Source: Nymphaea colorata (lineage: Eukaryota; Streptophyta; Magnoliopsida; Nymphaeales; Nymphaeaceae). Taken from it: a DNA stretch of 64,000 nt. The DNA is taken from positions 26,115,876 through 26,179,875 of the forward strand of contig NC_045142.1 in assembly GCF_008831285.2 (NCBI RefSeq). The letters run 5' to 3'. The notes beneath the pieces are model-generated. The model was not told the DNA's origin and did not search any database. It saw nothing but the letters and a program-made list of their open reading frames with translations. Below are positions 9,412 through 21,685 of the stretch, piece by piece (the stretch's first letter is position 1; every line of letters starts with the position of its first letter). Both the position numbers and the translations under genes were made by a program.

Positions 9412-12262
9412 GATTTGAAATTTGGAAAGCAAGGATTGAGATGGGAGATACGTCTTTTGCTGTCTTTGGATCAATTGGTTGCCTGTGATTGATTTTATGT
9501 AATTGATATGAGATTGAGAAGCAAAATATAAGTTTATCTTACAAGCAATACCAGAGGATCAATTAGAGAAATAATTGTATGACTACACCACTTAATCACA
9601 TTACATTCTAAAGAAATCAAAATTAAGACAGGATATCATTTGTTAGTTTGTCGCAAAAAAACTGCCCTTTTGGGTGGGTGGATAGGAAGATTATACTGTC
9701 ATCTCCGAGTCAGAGCTGAATACTCCTTTTCTTCATTAAAGAGAAATGTTAACCATACTGGCACATGAAAAATCATGTACACGTATGACACATATAACCA
9801 AGTTCGGTTTAAGGCTGCATCGATGCATAGATTGGAGCCCACATTGTCCTTTGAATATCCACAAATAATTAGAGAGAGAAAGTAGTACTGCGATTATAAT
9901 GACAAAAATGTAAGAGGTAAAGAAAATATGTTTTCACAAGGATTAAGATGCACCGGAGTGACAATAACATGTTCTGCTTCAAACACCCACCGACCACGGT
10001 ACTCTACCATAAAAAATTTGGTTTTATTGTGTATGGGCAAAAGAAAAACAAGTGAAGTTTGGTCTGGTCTCCTTGTGGCAAAGGAAACACAATTTAATAG
10101 TTGGGTGAGTAGGAAGAATATTTTATGATACCGTCTACTAGAAATGCTAAAACTCACCCTTCCTTTTATCTCCATAAAGTACCAGACCAGTTCCTTTTAT
10201 CCCCACAAAGTACCAGACCAGCTTTATGTACCTCAGGGCAACACCATTTAATCTTTTCAACACATTGATGGTAGTTGGAGAGCCAAAAAAACATTTCTGA
10301 CCAGGGCACTCTTCATAGATTTTTATGTTCCAAGAGATACTTATATACATAATATAGTAAATGTTTAAAGGTATTCACTTGAAAATAAATAACCCTTGAG
10401 GTGCTCGTATGGCTAACTGCCCACACCAGTCCATATATAGTTTGGGCTCTAACTAATGAAAATGTACCACTTTGCTTGCTCCTCACCTGACCAAATGTTC
10501 TTTTTATGGTCCTTGTATGTGGGATTTGTCTCTTTGTTTTTTTCAGGAGCATTACTGTCAACATGTTCGGGTTCAAACATGTAAACCACGTTTTATCAGA
10601 TTTGGGGTACTTGTTGAAGAAGAACGATCCTTGTAAAAGACCATTTGAAATTTTCATCCAGACTAAATTTTTGTAGTGTCGAACTTTTATTTGACAAGTT
10701 CGAAAGTGAGGCCTATACCATAAAAAATATAAATGAAAGACCATTTTTTGAGATTATGAGTAAAGGTTAGACTTGGAAATGGAAATTATAGTTTTAATTA
10801 ACGTGTTTATGTGAAAATTTCATTAGCATACCAAAATGGATAATTGGCTGAAAGGATTTCAAGATGAATGGTTTGAGCTTATTTTGATTAGAAAAATTTC
10901 AAAAAAATAGTTTTCTTGCCTTCCTTGAGTTTGTCAATCACATGTCAGTATAGGTCACATCGACATAGTTAGGCTTTGTCAAGAAGCTAATAAATTCTTA
11001 GGACGCGTCTCTTCTCTCTCTCTCTCCATTAAATTTAAATGTGTCCATGGAAAAAGAGCTCAATGTATGTACTTGTTAGTCAATCACATATTATGTCCTT
11101 ATGGTCACGTACGTTAGGGGACAATTCTTGAAAATGACAAAAAAAAAAAAATGGCGCGACATAAGATGAATGACGGTCTATAGCGGTGAAATAATCACCG
11201 GTTATAGAACTTACTTATACTATACCTTTAAATTATTGGTGTTCCCAAAAAAATTGAAAAAACTACAATACAGAAGCTTTTATAAATAATATAAATGATA
11301 TATATAGGCATTCTTTTAGTTCAATCCTTCAAGAATTAACAACAAGGGCCAGAGAGGGCTTAGTAGGGGGGGGCATGACCCTCCCATTTTGAAAATCTTT
11401 CAGTAAAAGTTTTGAAAATATTGTTTGTCCCTTTAAAAATTTCAAAAAACTACAACGAAATAAATTTTTTGCTCTGTTGTCTGCACACTTTTAAAATGTC
11501 ATTAATGGACAAAGAAATCGCCAGCTCTCAATGTCCAAATGAGCAGCCGAGAGAGAGAGAGAAAGAAGAAGAGAACAAAAAACAAATGCAAGATGAAGTA
11601 ATATTTCAAAGAAAACAAACTAATATGTAAAAAACAGCTTAAATAAATTATGTTTATACGTGACCATTTTGAGCACAATGATTTCCCATTTATCCACACA
11701 CTTTTTTTGGACATGAGCGACAGATAATAAACAATTAGAATCACTTATTGTCAAATAACATCCCAAAAAAAATGCAGATTAAGAAGAGAAGTACCCAAAA
11801 AAAGCAAACATTTCAAGCAATATTAAGACAACAGCTAAAACAGAGCAAATTCACGGGGAAATTCCCTACCAACAGATCCAAGAGCTCCTCACCTAAAACA
11901 GCACTAAATAAAGCTTGATAATCAACCAAACTCCTCCATAATCCACCGGATGTTAACACCATTTGTGGACTGTTCCCCTAAAATCCAGCGCTGCCTTTCA
12001 CTTGCCATTAATTACCAGTTTCTGTTACAAGTAACACAATTGATCTCCACTGTCACTGTTGATTGCCAACCAACAATCCAAACACGCCAGCAGAGAGGGA
12101 AAGAACCATAAAAGAGGATCCCCAAGAGCCTCACCTTCCACCAATTGGTCCTCCAGAAACATTCACCTCTGTCTCTCTCCCCTCCCCCCCCTCTCCCTCT
12201 CTCTCTGTTTCTCTCTTTTCTTTACCGAGTTGGTAAAGAAAAGAGAAGCAGACTTCCAGAAG
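9412..12262. other. Intergenic DNA between PME copies 2 and 3
   Basis: No gene could be supported. AT-rich sequence with a two-copy 31-bp tandem repeat at 10161-10221 and a CT-rich leader (about 12170-12230) just before the third PME. Open frames here are short and lack family signatures. Confidence 0.55.
10161..10221. repeat. Two-copy 31-bp tandem repeat
   Basis: TCCTTTTATC..AAAGTACCAGACCAG at 10161 is repeated from 10192 with two or three differences. Simple local duplication. Confidence 0.8.
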
Positions 12263-14794
12263 ATGCAACCTCTGGATTCCTTTAATGCTCATGGCAAGTT
12301 CTCTCTTGCCAATCAAGCGCACGTGGAGAGACAGAGGAAGCGGCGGATCATCATCATATCCGTCTCTTCCGTTATTCTGGTGACGATGGTCGTCGCCGTC
12401 GCCGTCGGCGTCGGCGTCTCTGTAAGCCTGCACAACGCCACCGGCATCCCCCAACCTTCTGATGGAACCACTGAAACTTCAAGAGCCATCACCGCCATAT
12501 GCCAAGGCACGGCCTACAAGCAGACTTGCATCGACAGCCTCTCTTCCTCCGCCTCTGGTTACGACACGACCGATCCTAAGGAGTTAGTCAAGCTCTCTTT
12601 CAAGGTCACCATCGACCATATTCGCAAGGCCTTCAGCCAATCTGATCTGCTCAAGGAGGCTGCCAAGGATGTCAGGGCGGAGCACGCGCTCGAGAGCTGC
12701 AAGGAGCTCATGGACTACGCCGTTGACGACCTCAAGAGGTCCCTCAATCACATCGACACCATTCATTCAGGCCATGACGTCGATGATCTCGTCAACAGCA
12801 TCAAGATTTGGCTCAGTGGTGCAATGACCTACCAGGAGACCTGCCTCGATGGTTTCGAAAACACCACCGGCGACATCGGCGACAGGATGAAGAAGCTCCT
12901 GAAAACTGCCAACGAGCTCACCAGCAACACGCTTTCGATTGTGAGCCAAATATCGTCCGTCCTCAACTCGTTCGACTTCTCCCTCTTCAGACGGCGCCGG
13001 CTCATGACTGCAAAGCCCGTCGTCGGAAATGACGGTTTTCCGACGTGGGTGACGGCCGGAAAGCGGAAGTTGCTCGCCGTACCTACATCTAAAATTGTTC
13101 CCAACGTTGTCGTGGCCAAGGATGGGAGTGGCGACTATACCACCATTAACGATGCACTCATGGTTGTGCCCATTTTGCAAAACGAGACGTTTGTAATATA
13201 TGTGAAGGCCGGCGTGTATGACGAGATCGTGCGCATTGCCAGTAACCAGACTCATGTGATGCTCTTAGGAGATGGACCAACCAAGACGAAGATCACAGGA
13301 AACAGGAACTTTATTGATGGGATACCCACTTTTAAGTCTGCTACTTTTGGTAAGCATAGCAGATTATGCACCGTTAACATCTTTTCTTCATATTCACTAG
13401 CTAGTGACTGATCATTCATGCATCTAATGTCTATGCAATTACATAAACTCGAGGAATCATTTTATTTTTCTTCTAAGAAAACCAACTGAGTCGTCCATTC
13501 AATCTTTGCAGCTGCAATTGGAAATGGGTTTATAGCAAGGGACATCGGGTTTGAGAACAGTGCAGGAGCAGAGAAGCACCAAGCAGTTGCCCTCCGCGTG
13601 CAGTCGGACTTGTCCATCTTCTACAACTGCCAGATTGATGGCTACCAAGACACGCTCTACGCTCACACCCACCGGCAGTTCTACCGCGACTGCACCGTCT
13701 CCGGCACCATCGACTTCATCTTCGGCAACTCCGCCGTCGTCCTCCAGAATTGCGTCATCGTTGCTAGGAAGCCACTGTCCAACCAACAGAACACCATAAC
13801 AGCTCAAGGAAGGAAGGAAAAGGACGAGCCCACTGCTCTCATCCTCCACAACTGCACCATAGTTGCAGACCCTGCCTACTACCCTCTGAGAAACACGCTC
13901 CCCACATACCTCGGCCGCCCATGGAAGCTGTACTCCAGGACTTTCATCATGCAGTCATGGATGGATGATCTCATTCATCCCGCTGGTTGGGAGCCATGGT
14001 TGGATGACTTTGCTCTCGACACACTGTTCTACAGTGAATTTGACAACAGGGGGCCTGGTGCGAGCACTGCCAACAGAGTGCAATGGAAGGGGCTCAAGAA
14101 CATTACAACCGACCATGCCCTGAAGTTCACAGTCGAGGGCTTCATCATGGGGAGCCAGTGGATCAAGCAGAGTGGTGTGCCTTATATTGGCGGCCTGTTG
14201 CCTCTTGGATACGCAGCCACTCCTACTGCAGCATTCACTGCCGCAGCCGGGCCAACAGCCGCTCCTCCTCCAGCAGACGACTCCACAGAAGCTCCTGCTG
14301 CAGCAAACACCACAAGCGAATCGGCACCTTCTCCAGCACCCACTCCTGCTGCAGCAGACAACAGCACAAGTGAGTTAGCACCCACTCCAGCACCCATTGG
14401 TCCTGCTGCAACACACACCACAAGTGAGTTGACAGGCCCCGAGCCTGCTGCAGTATACAACACCACAAGTGAATTAGCATCAGCTCCAGCACCCATCACT
14501 GCTGCGACAGACGCCACAAGTGAGTCACCAGTCACCAGCCCTGCTGCAGCACCAGCACCCGCTCCCTCTGCAACAGAAGACAGCACCACGAGTGAGTCTG
14601 CAGCCGCCCCTGCCACTGCATATAAGCCCACCAACATGACCGCGGCCATTTTTGATGCAGAAAACGCCACAACCGTGTATTCTGCCGCTCTTGGTGCGTT
14701 GCATAACACCACAAATATTGCACAAGCTCCCATTTCTAGTGCACCATACACTGCCACAGGTGAACCTCCTGCAGCCGCTCCTTCTGCAGCATAA
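12263..14794 (+). CDS. Type I pectin methylesterase with long AGP-like C-terminal tail (PME copy 3)
   Basis: Two exons: 12263-13349 and 13512-14794, giving about 789 residues. Most type I PMEs are near 550-600. A basic cytosolic start (RQRKRR at 23-28) leads into a membrane anchor at 29-56. It is followed by a PMEI-like pro-region (about 70-245), with RRRRL and KRKLL as candidate processing sites. The PME domain has KAGVYDEIV, HQAVAL, YQDTLY, DFIFG and LGRPW, so the active site is intact. The single intron matches the second intron of copies 1 and 2; the intron behind the anchor is missing. Residues about 595-789 form an extension rich in Ala, Pro, Ser and Thr with about six NxT/NxS sequons. 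From memory, the N-terminus and the tail recall the Arabidopsis PME21/PME28 type, a mainly pollen clade. An in-frame opening upstream to 12059 is judged 5' leader because the family start is at MQPLDSF. Confidence 0.93.
14207..14791 (+). repeat. Degenerate in-frame coding repeat in PME tail
   Basis: The 195-residue tail contains about six imperfect units of roughly 13-23 residues. Each opens with PAA or TAA, passes through an acidic or Asn step and TTSE or STSE, and most end in Ala-Pro dipeptides such as APTPAP. The nucleotide core CCTGCTGCA..ACAAGTGAG recurs in phase. Ala-Pro and Ser-Pro dipeptides are the usual sites for hydroxyproline O-glycans in arabinogalactan proteins, so the tail may be heavily glycosylated in the wall. 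The modification is inferred from composition. Confidence 0.8.
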
Positions 14795-15892
14795 AATGTT
14801 CTGGACCTGTAACTGTTTGGAGAGAACACAAAATAAGTTTATTGGCCAGAGGTGGAAGAAAAACACCATCAAGAACAAGGTTGTCGCCTTTGAAAAATTT
14901 CTCCTTTTCTACTCCATTGTTGTCCCTGTCTCTCTCTTTCTGCTTTCTCTTCCCACAAACTTTTATTTTTAATTTTAATTTTTTAGGTGTAATGGACATG
15001 TAAAAATGTAAAAAGAAGAAACAGCTTGTTAATGAGTTCACCTCCATCTTGGCTTATACTCCATCCATTTTTTGGAATAATGTTTTGCTTTTGTTCGCTT
15101 GAAGCAGTTGAAAAGTTAGAGCAAATACACTTTACCAAAAGGTTGAAGAGGATGTGAAGGGTATCGTTAGGTCCATGGATTGAACTCAATAAGAGTGACA
15201 AAAAAGGTCCCCATCACAACAAAATGAGAAAAATGATCAGGTTATTTTGTTTTTCAAAAAACAAAAATACTGTGACATGAAAGGGAAAATTCCTCCACCT
15301 TGGCACAGCCACTTAAAATTTGCACGAAATATTTTGATGAATTTGGATACCGAATGAATAGTTCCAACAGAATTTTAAATCACTGGACAAAAAGTTTACC
15401 TAATGTTGTACGTTCTCAATATAATAATAAATTTATCACGAATTTTTTTCTATTATTTTTTCACATTTCAATCCACTATTTTTTTGTCCAAGAAAAATGA
15501 ACTAGCTTTATTGATACTTTAAAGAAAAACCTTGCCTAAAAATATACTTTAAAGAAAAGCCGTTTCGCCAGTTAATGAGATTGGATCAGATATCCAACCG
15601 AAACAATTATCCTCTAAAATGCTAAAGAATCCAGAAAGCAACCAAAGGTCAAGCCCCAATACTTGCTAGTTGAAGAGAAAGGGGATTTGAGGACTGAAGG
15701 CATGACGTGGCGATAAATGAGGGAAGACTTGTGCGTTGAACGGTACGCTATGTGAACAATATTTTTGTTCTCAGTCGGTTCGGAATTTCTTGTGACTGAA
15801 GATCCGGTTGAACGTTTTGGTTTGCGGAAGAAGCCCTTGTGTTGTTCCCTTCTTTTTTCTCCTCTCTCCCGCCACTTCCCCAGCGGCCAGAT
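14795..15892. other. Intergenic DNA between PME copy 3 and SDA1
   Basis: 3' flank of the third PME followed by the SDA1 promoter and leader. No further gene is supported; short frames have no recognisable motif. A CT-rich leader immediately precedes the SDA1 start. Confidence 0.55.
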
Positions 15893-18800
15893 ATGGTGAG
15901 GGTGGAGGCGGCGGCTTTTCCCGGCGGGATGATGCCGGAATCTTTAACGGCGTCAGGCCGGAGCGCGGAAAAGCTCAGCCTCGTGACGCTTCAGTCGGAG
16001 ATGAAGCGCGACCCGGAGGGCTACGAGGAGGAGCTCGGCCGCGTCTACAGCCGCTTCCACTCCTCCCTCGACCTCTTCCGGCAGACCGCTGGTCTCTCTC
16101 GCTTGTCCGGCGGTTGCGAGCCCGCCGTCGCTAAGGAGCTCGGCGACCTCTGTATGTTTCTTGCGCACGTCATGCCCTTCTACCCGGGCCGCCTGGACGG
16201 CTTCCCCGGTGAACTCGTCGAGCTTCTCCGGATCAACGCGGCCTCTCTCCCAGGCGATCTTCGGCTTCAGATAGCCAAAGCACTAATGCTTCTCGGCAAC
16301 CGTGGGGTGAATTATTCGTTTCTCCTTCTCTTTTTTCCGGTACTTCGTTTTGTGTTGATCAGATTTTGTTCCTATGTTCTGCTTGCAAATTTCTCAATTC
16401 GCCGAAAGATTAAACTCAGTAGTAGTCGAAGTTAATCGAATTTAAGGGTGAACGCCCTGGATATTCATGTTAAAGATGAAAAAATTCGGGTTGGTGGTTC
16501 GTGAATTCCTATCTGTAACTATTCCTTTTCGTGGGTCAGATGGTTGATATTGCAGAAACAGTGTCGATCTTTATGGACCTTCAAACACTTCAGCACGGCA
16601 TTTTGCGAAAGCTTTCCTTCTCCCATGTTGTGCATAGCATCAGAAGGATGAATCAGAAGAAGAATAAGAAGGATGGCAAACTCAATCCTCAAGATATCCT
16701 TATTAATATGCTCAAGGTGGGTATGCTTGTTCTGTGGCCTACTTCTTTTTTACCATGACCGAACATTGAATCTGAGATTGTTTCCATCGTCCAACTCGTA
16801 CTCAAAATTGATCCTACTGTACTTAGTCAACATTGTCTGTGCTTATACTTCAATATGGATACCTTGAATTTTATGTGCCTTCTGGCATTTATTTGTGGGT
16901 GTAAATCATGTCTAAAGAGGTTTCGCATTGTAGGAAGATGATGAGGCTAGAGCAAGGAGATCCCTTCGTGTACTTTGTGATCTCCATCGTCGGAGGGTGT
17001 GGTTTGATGACAAGACTGCAAATGCAATTTGTGAAGCTTGTTTCCATCATTCTTCCAGGTTTCAAATTCAACAACGGCTTAAAAAAATTGCTTTTAAAAT
17101 GCAGTTCAGATTGTCTGATGTATGACATTTTAACAAATACAGGGTTATGAAAGATGCTCTTTCCTTCCTTCTTGGTTATGAACGGGTGGGGGACAATGAG
17201 AGTGAGAACTCTGATAGTGAAGATGAAGGAACTGAGCAGAAACCTGTAGTTATTCTCAATAAGGAGGATGTCTATAAGGTAACTCTTTTAGAGCTTCATT
17301 TTCTTCCATTTCAGGTTCTTTTTGGGACTTTTGAAGCTCCCACTTTTATGGACGTTCTGCTGTTGCTTCTGTTCACTTCTCATCTATTATCTTCCTTATG
17401 CTAGAATATATGAATCGGTGATGGACTATTGCAAAAAAATTCATCTTAGAATTGATAATTCGATACCATATCTATGATGTTTTATAGCTTATGGTCTCTG
17501 ATGTGCTTCATTTCATGTGACTTAGGCCCATCATAAAGGTACAACTGCTAGCAAGAAGAAAAAAAAGGCAAAGTTGGAGCGTGTAATGCGCAGTTTAAAG
17601 AGACAGCAGAGAGTTTCATCTGAAAATATGGGACCAAACAGCTATTCCCCTCTTTCTCGATTAAGGGATGCTCAGGTTTGAAAATTTATTTGCTTGTTAT
17701 TGTTGTTTGCTACTTCTCACTGGATTACAGGTTTAGAGTTTAGCTTGACATCTCTAATGACCTGCAGGGCTTCGCAGAGAAGCTGTTTTCTCACCTTCAA
17801 ACATGCAATGAACTATTTGAGGCATGCATTTTCAACTTTCTCTTTTTTAACACTCAGTTTTACATCTTCCCTTTTTTAGCTTGTGATGCTAAAAATATGC
17901 CGCTGAAAGTTGGTTCTTTTTTTTCGCAGTTGACATCATCTTTCTAGTGATTATTGCCTTATTTTTTTATCTAGTATAGGATATTGTCAATCTATGTCCA
18001 GTCATTGTTTCTTATATGCTAAAACACACATAGGGCTTGCTAATTTCTATTTGGTTTTAACCTATGTCACATGGTGGGGGTACGGTACGGGTACGGGTAC
18101 GGGTACGACGATACAGCTTCGGGTACAGTGATTTTGAAAATTGTGGGTACACAATTACGGCAAAATTTTAAGTTCTCAAAAATGATAAAATGAAAAAAAA
18201 AACATTAATAGTTCATAACTCATAAGTGTAATCCCATAAAAAATCTACAAACTAAACAATAAAAAGATGTAAAACAAAAATATATAATGAACAGAAAGTT
18301 CAAAGAATAAAACAATAAGCAATCAGTTGTTACAAAAAAGTGAGAAAATTGATCGTGATCAGGCGATCACTCTTCATTTAGACTTGCGCATAAGCTTGGC
18401 TGATCGGCAACATCACTTTTTTTTTGGTTGATGAAGAGAATGGAAAGAAATATATGATAGATTCATCAAACTTTGAATCAAAAGTGGCAGCATCCAAACA
18501 AAACTAGCAGCTGGAATAGCCGACAGAAATAAAATGCAACCAAACAAAAGTGGCAGCAACGGATAAACACATAAATCAAACACGACATGAAAACGCATAT
18601 AAATCTATAGATTTACATTCAATCTTCACACACAACATCCTCAAATCAAAAAAATGAAAACCCCAAATCAAGAAAACAGAACCCTAAGTTGTAATAGTGG
18701 AAAAAAAAAAAAAAAAACTCTTACCTGGCTGCTGCCAGTTTCGGCCGTGCACCGCTGGACGTGGCCATCAGTCGCTGGACGTCATCGGTCTACTGTGGAA

Positions 18801-21608
18801 CAATGCCGGTCGGGGTTGAGCTGAAGAGGTTGACCTTTGGTAACATAAAAACAACGGTTTTTTTATAGTTTGGATCGGTCTTACCCTAACCCGATCCAAC
18901 CTGTACCCAACACTCTCGCCATACCTTGTTCCGCGTACCAGCGTACCAGAGCGGAGTACGTCTCCCGTGTCACATAGTTTTTAACTCTATTCTTGGTAAA
19001 AATGCTACCGGACCCACTATTTTATTTTTATCCATACAAAAACGTTAAATTTGATGTTCTGGTTGCTAGTACTTTAAATATAATATGTTGATTAGAGTAT
19101 TTGGTCATAGTAGTTTGTATCCAGTCGATTCTGCCTTGGGCACTAATTATTGGTGCAGAGAAAGAGATGAGTACATTACTTAAATGATCTTGGGGGAAAA
19201 ATGATATTGTGTGTATTCAAGCCAACAACATAAGCTGTTAGTCTGTAAATTTTAAATATTGTCCTTCATACTTGATTTGTAGTATCATGACAAATATTAC
19301 TGCTATGTTTTTTTTTTCTATTATGATTATTGAAAATCTTAATGTTTGAAAGTAGTTGGTGAACCTTTTCTGATTTTGAATACGTTGTAGTAGAAATCTT
19401 ATTTATTTTAATGCATTATCCAGTTGTAGTCCTTTCAATTTTAGGTTGATGGCTGTATACCATTACAATGTTTTGCCTTGAACTAATGGCACTTTGGTAT
19501 GTATAACATGTAATGGATGATTAAGGATGAGACCTGTGATATTCAGGTGAAACTACATAATGAATATGTTATCTAGGCGTAAAAATGGGTTAAAACTGGG
19601 AACGTCAAAGTACTACATAGGCAGGATTTTTATTCTATGAATGAGTGCTGCTATGTAAGGGCATTTTAATGGTAATTACTAATTTCTTCTGTAGGGGCAA
19701 TGATTAAATTATTTTGAAAAAACTAACAGCACAACAGATGTAAGAGCAACAGCAAAATTGTTGAGGGAAATGTTTAGGTCTCTGTAGCAATAGATTATTG
19801 AAATTTGCCAATGTGTATAAACAGTTCTCTAGCTCTGAAATGCCTCCTTAAATTACTTATTGATTTTTTCTTTTTTTTCTTTTAGTCGATTCTGAATATT
19901 GTCTGACATTTCAGGTTAGGATGATGATGCTAAAAGTGATTGCACGAACAATTGGACTTCATTGCCTAGTTCTATTGAATTTCTATCCTTATATTCAAAA
20001 ATATGCTCAGGTATGCATGGAAACTCAAGTTTGAGAGAACATGAAAGCACTTTCTTCTTGGATTCTTATCCATCTTCCTTTCTGCAGCCTCATCAGAAAG
20101 ATGTCACAAGTCTTCTTGCTTCTGCAGTTCAGGCATGCCATCATATGGTACCATTTTTTTTCCTGTTCTCCTGTTTCTTTTCCTTCTCATTCTGGCTTGC
20201 CACCTCAAGAGAATTGCTTGAAATCTATGGCCTGATATCTATGGTATGTGTTGATGTTTTTTAGGTGCCTCCTGATGCAGTTGAGTCACTCTTCAGGCAG
20301 ATAGTAAATCAATTCATCCATGACCGTTCTCGACCCGAGGTATGGTGGGTCTTTTTTCTGTTGCCATTTTCTTTTTTTGTAGAAAGCTGCTTGACCCTTT
20401 GCACATTTGTCATGTCAGGCTATTGCTGTTGGGCTGAATGTTGTGAGGGAAATCTGTTTACGCATTCCTCTGGTATCTAATACTTTCAGCAATTTTTGTG
20501 CATGTTGCTGCTTCTTTTCTGTCTGTACTTGTTAATAGCAAGATTATTTGTGATAAGCTTTTGATGGAGGTCATACTAGATATGCTTGCTTGAAGCAACA
20601 TAGTGTACAAGGATATCAATCATTATATTGGGCCATAGTTACTTCCTTATAACACATTTATATTTCTCTTGATTGACCATGGTTGTCCATTTATTTATTG
20701 ATCAAGTAGGTGAAGAAATCTTCTGTTTTCTATTTCAGAGAAAATATGTTTGGTGTTGTCTGCTGTCTTTTTATGAATTTTAGATTGTTTACTAACAATT
20801 TCTCATTTGCTACTGCCATGTCATGTATTCTCTGTTGCTATGAAGAATATCAGTAAATCTTAAAGAAGTTGAAAGGATTTTGCAGTGAAGGTTGATGTGT
20901 TTACAGAAGCAACTGTAGTAGTACTAGTCACTCCAATGAACCACTGTTGTCTTCCAGAATTTGTGTGTGATAAAAACCCTAAAGTATCATAATATGTGAA
21001 GTCAGATATTCTGCTGCCTCTGTTTGGCGTGCACAAAATGCACCACAAGCTTTCCTTGCATTGAACAGTTATGCAAATTGCAGTGAACGAGTGGTTTTCC
21101 ATTCGAAAAATGAATCCCAACAATCTAGATTTTGTAAATGAAATTCATCCTTTATCAGGGAAATGTAACTCTGACTTTACTCTGTGAAGATCATGGGTAT
21201 GGAACGGGAAAAGAAATGAGAAAAAGTTGTCAATATGACTCGTTTAAGACCTCCATAGTTTATTAACAACTTTTGTCTGGTTTAAGGCATATTTCACATA
21301 AAGAAGCTTGAATGAGAGAGGGCTTCACTGGAGATTGCCCATATGTTGAAGTTAAATGCTTCACAGTTTTTGTGTATGTTGAAGCAGAACTGATAACCAT
21401 ATATCTATTATCTGCTGATTAAAGTTTTGGGCATTTTGCTCTCTCCAGTTATCATCCATTGGCAGATTCTAAATTCCTAACCAATGTTTATGGCTACAAG
21501 GAAGCTGTTAATAGTTGGTCTGAAATTACTAGTATGTCCCAATTCCTTGATGTTGATTACTGTGTTGCATGTGCCATTCTCATTGGTTGTCTTCTTTAAA
21601 TTTTTCAT

Positions 21609-21685
<77 letters not shown>

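Noticed and set aside
12059-12262. In-frame N-terminal extension of PME copy 3
   Set aside because: The added residues are low-complexity and CT-rich at DNA level. The family start with a short basic segment before the anchor is at 12263.
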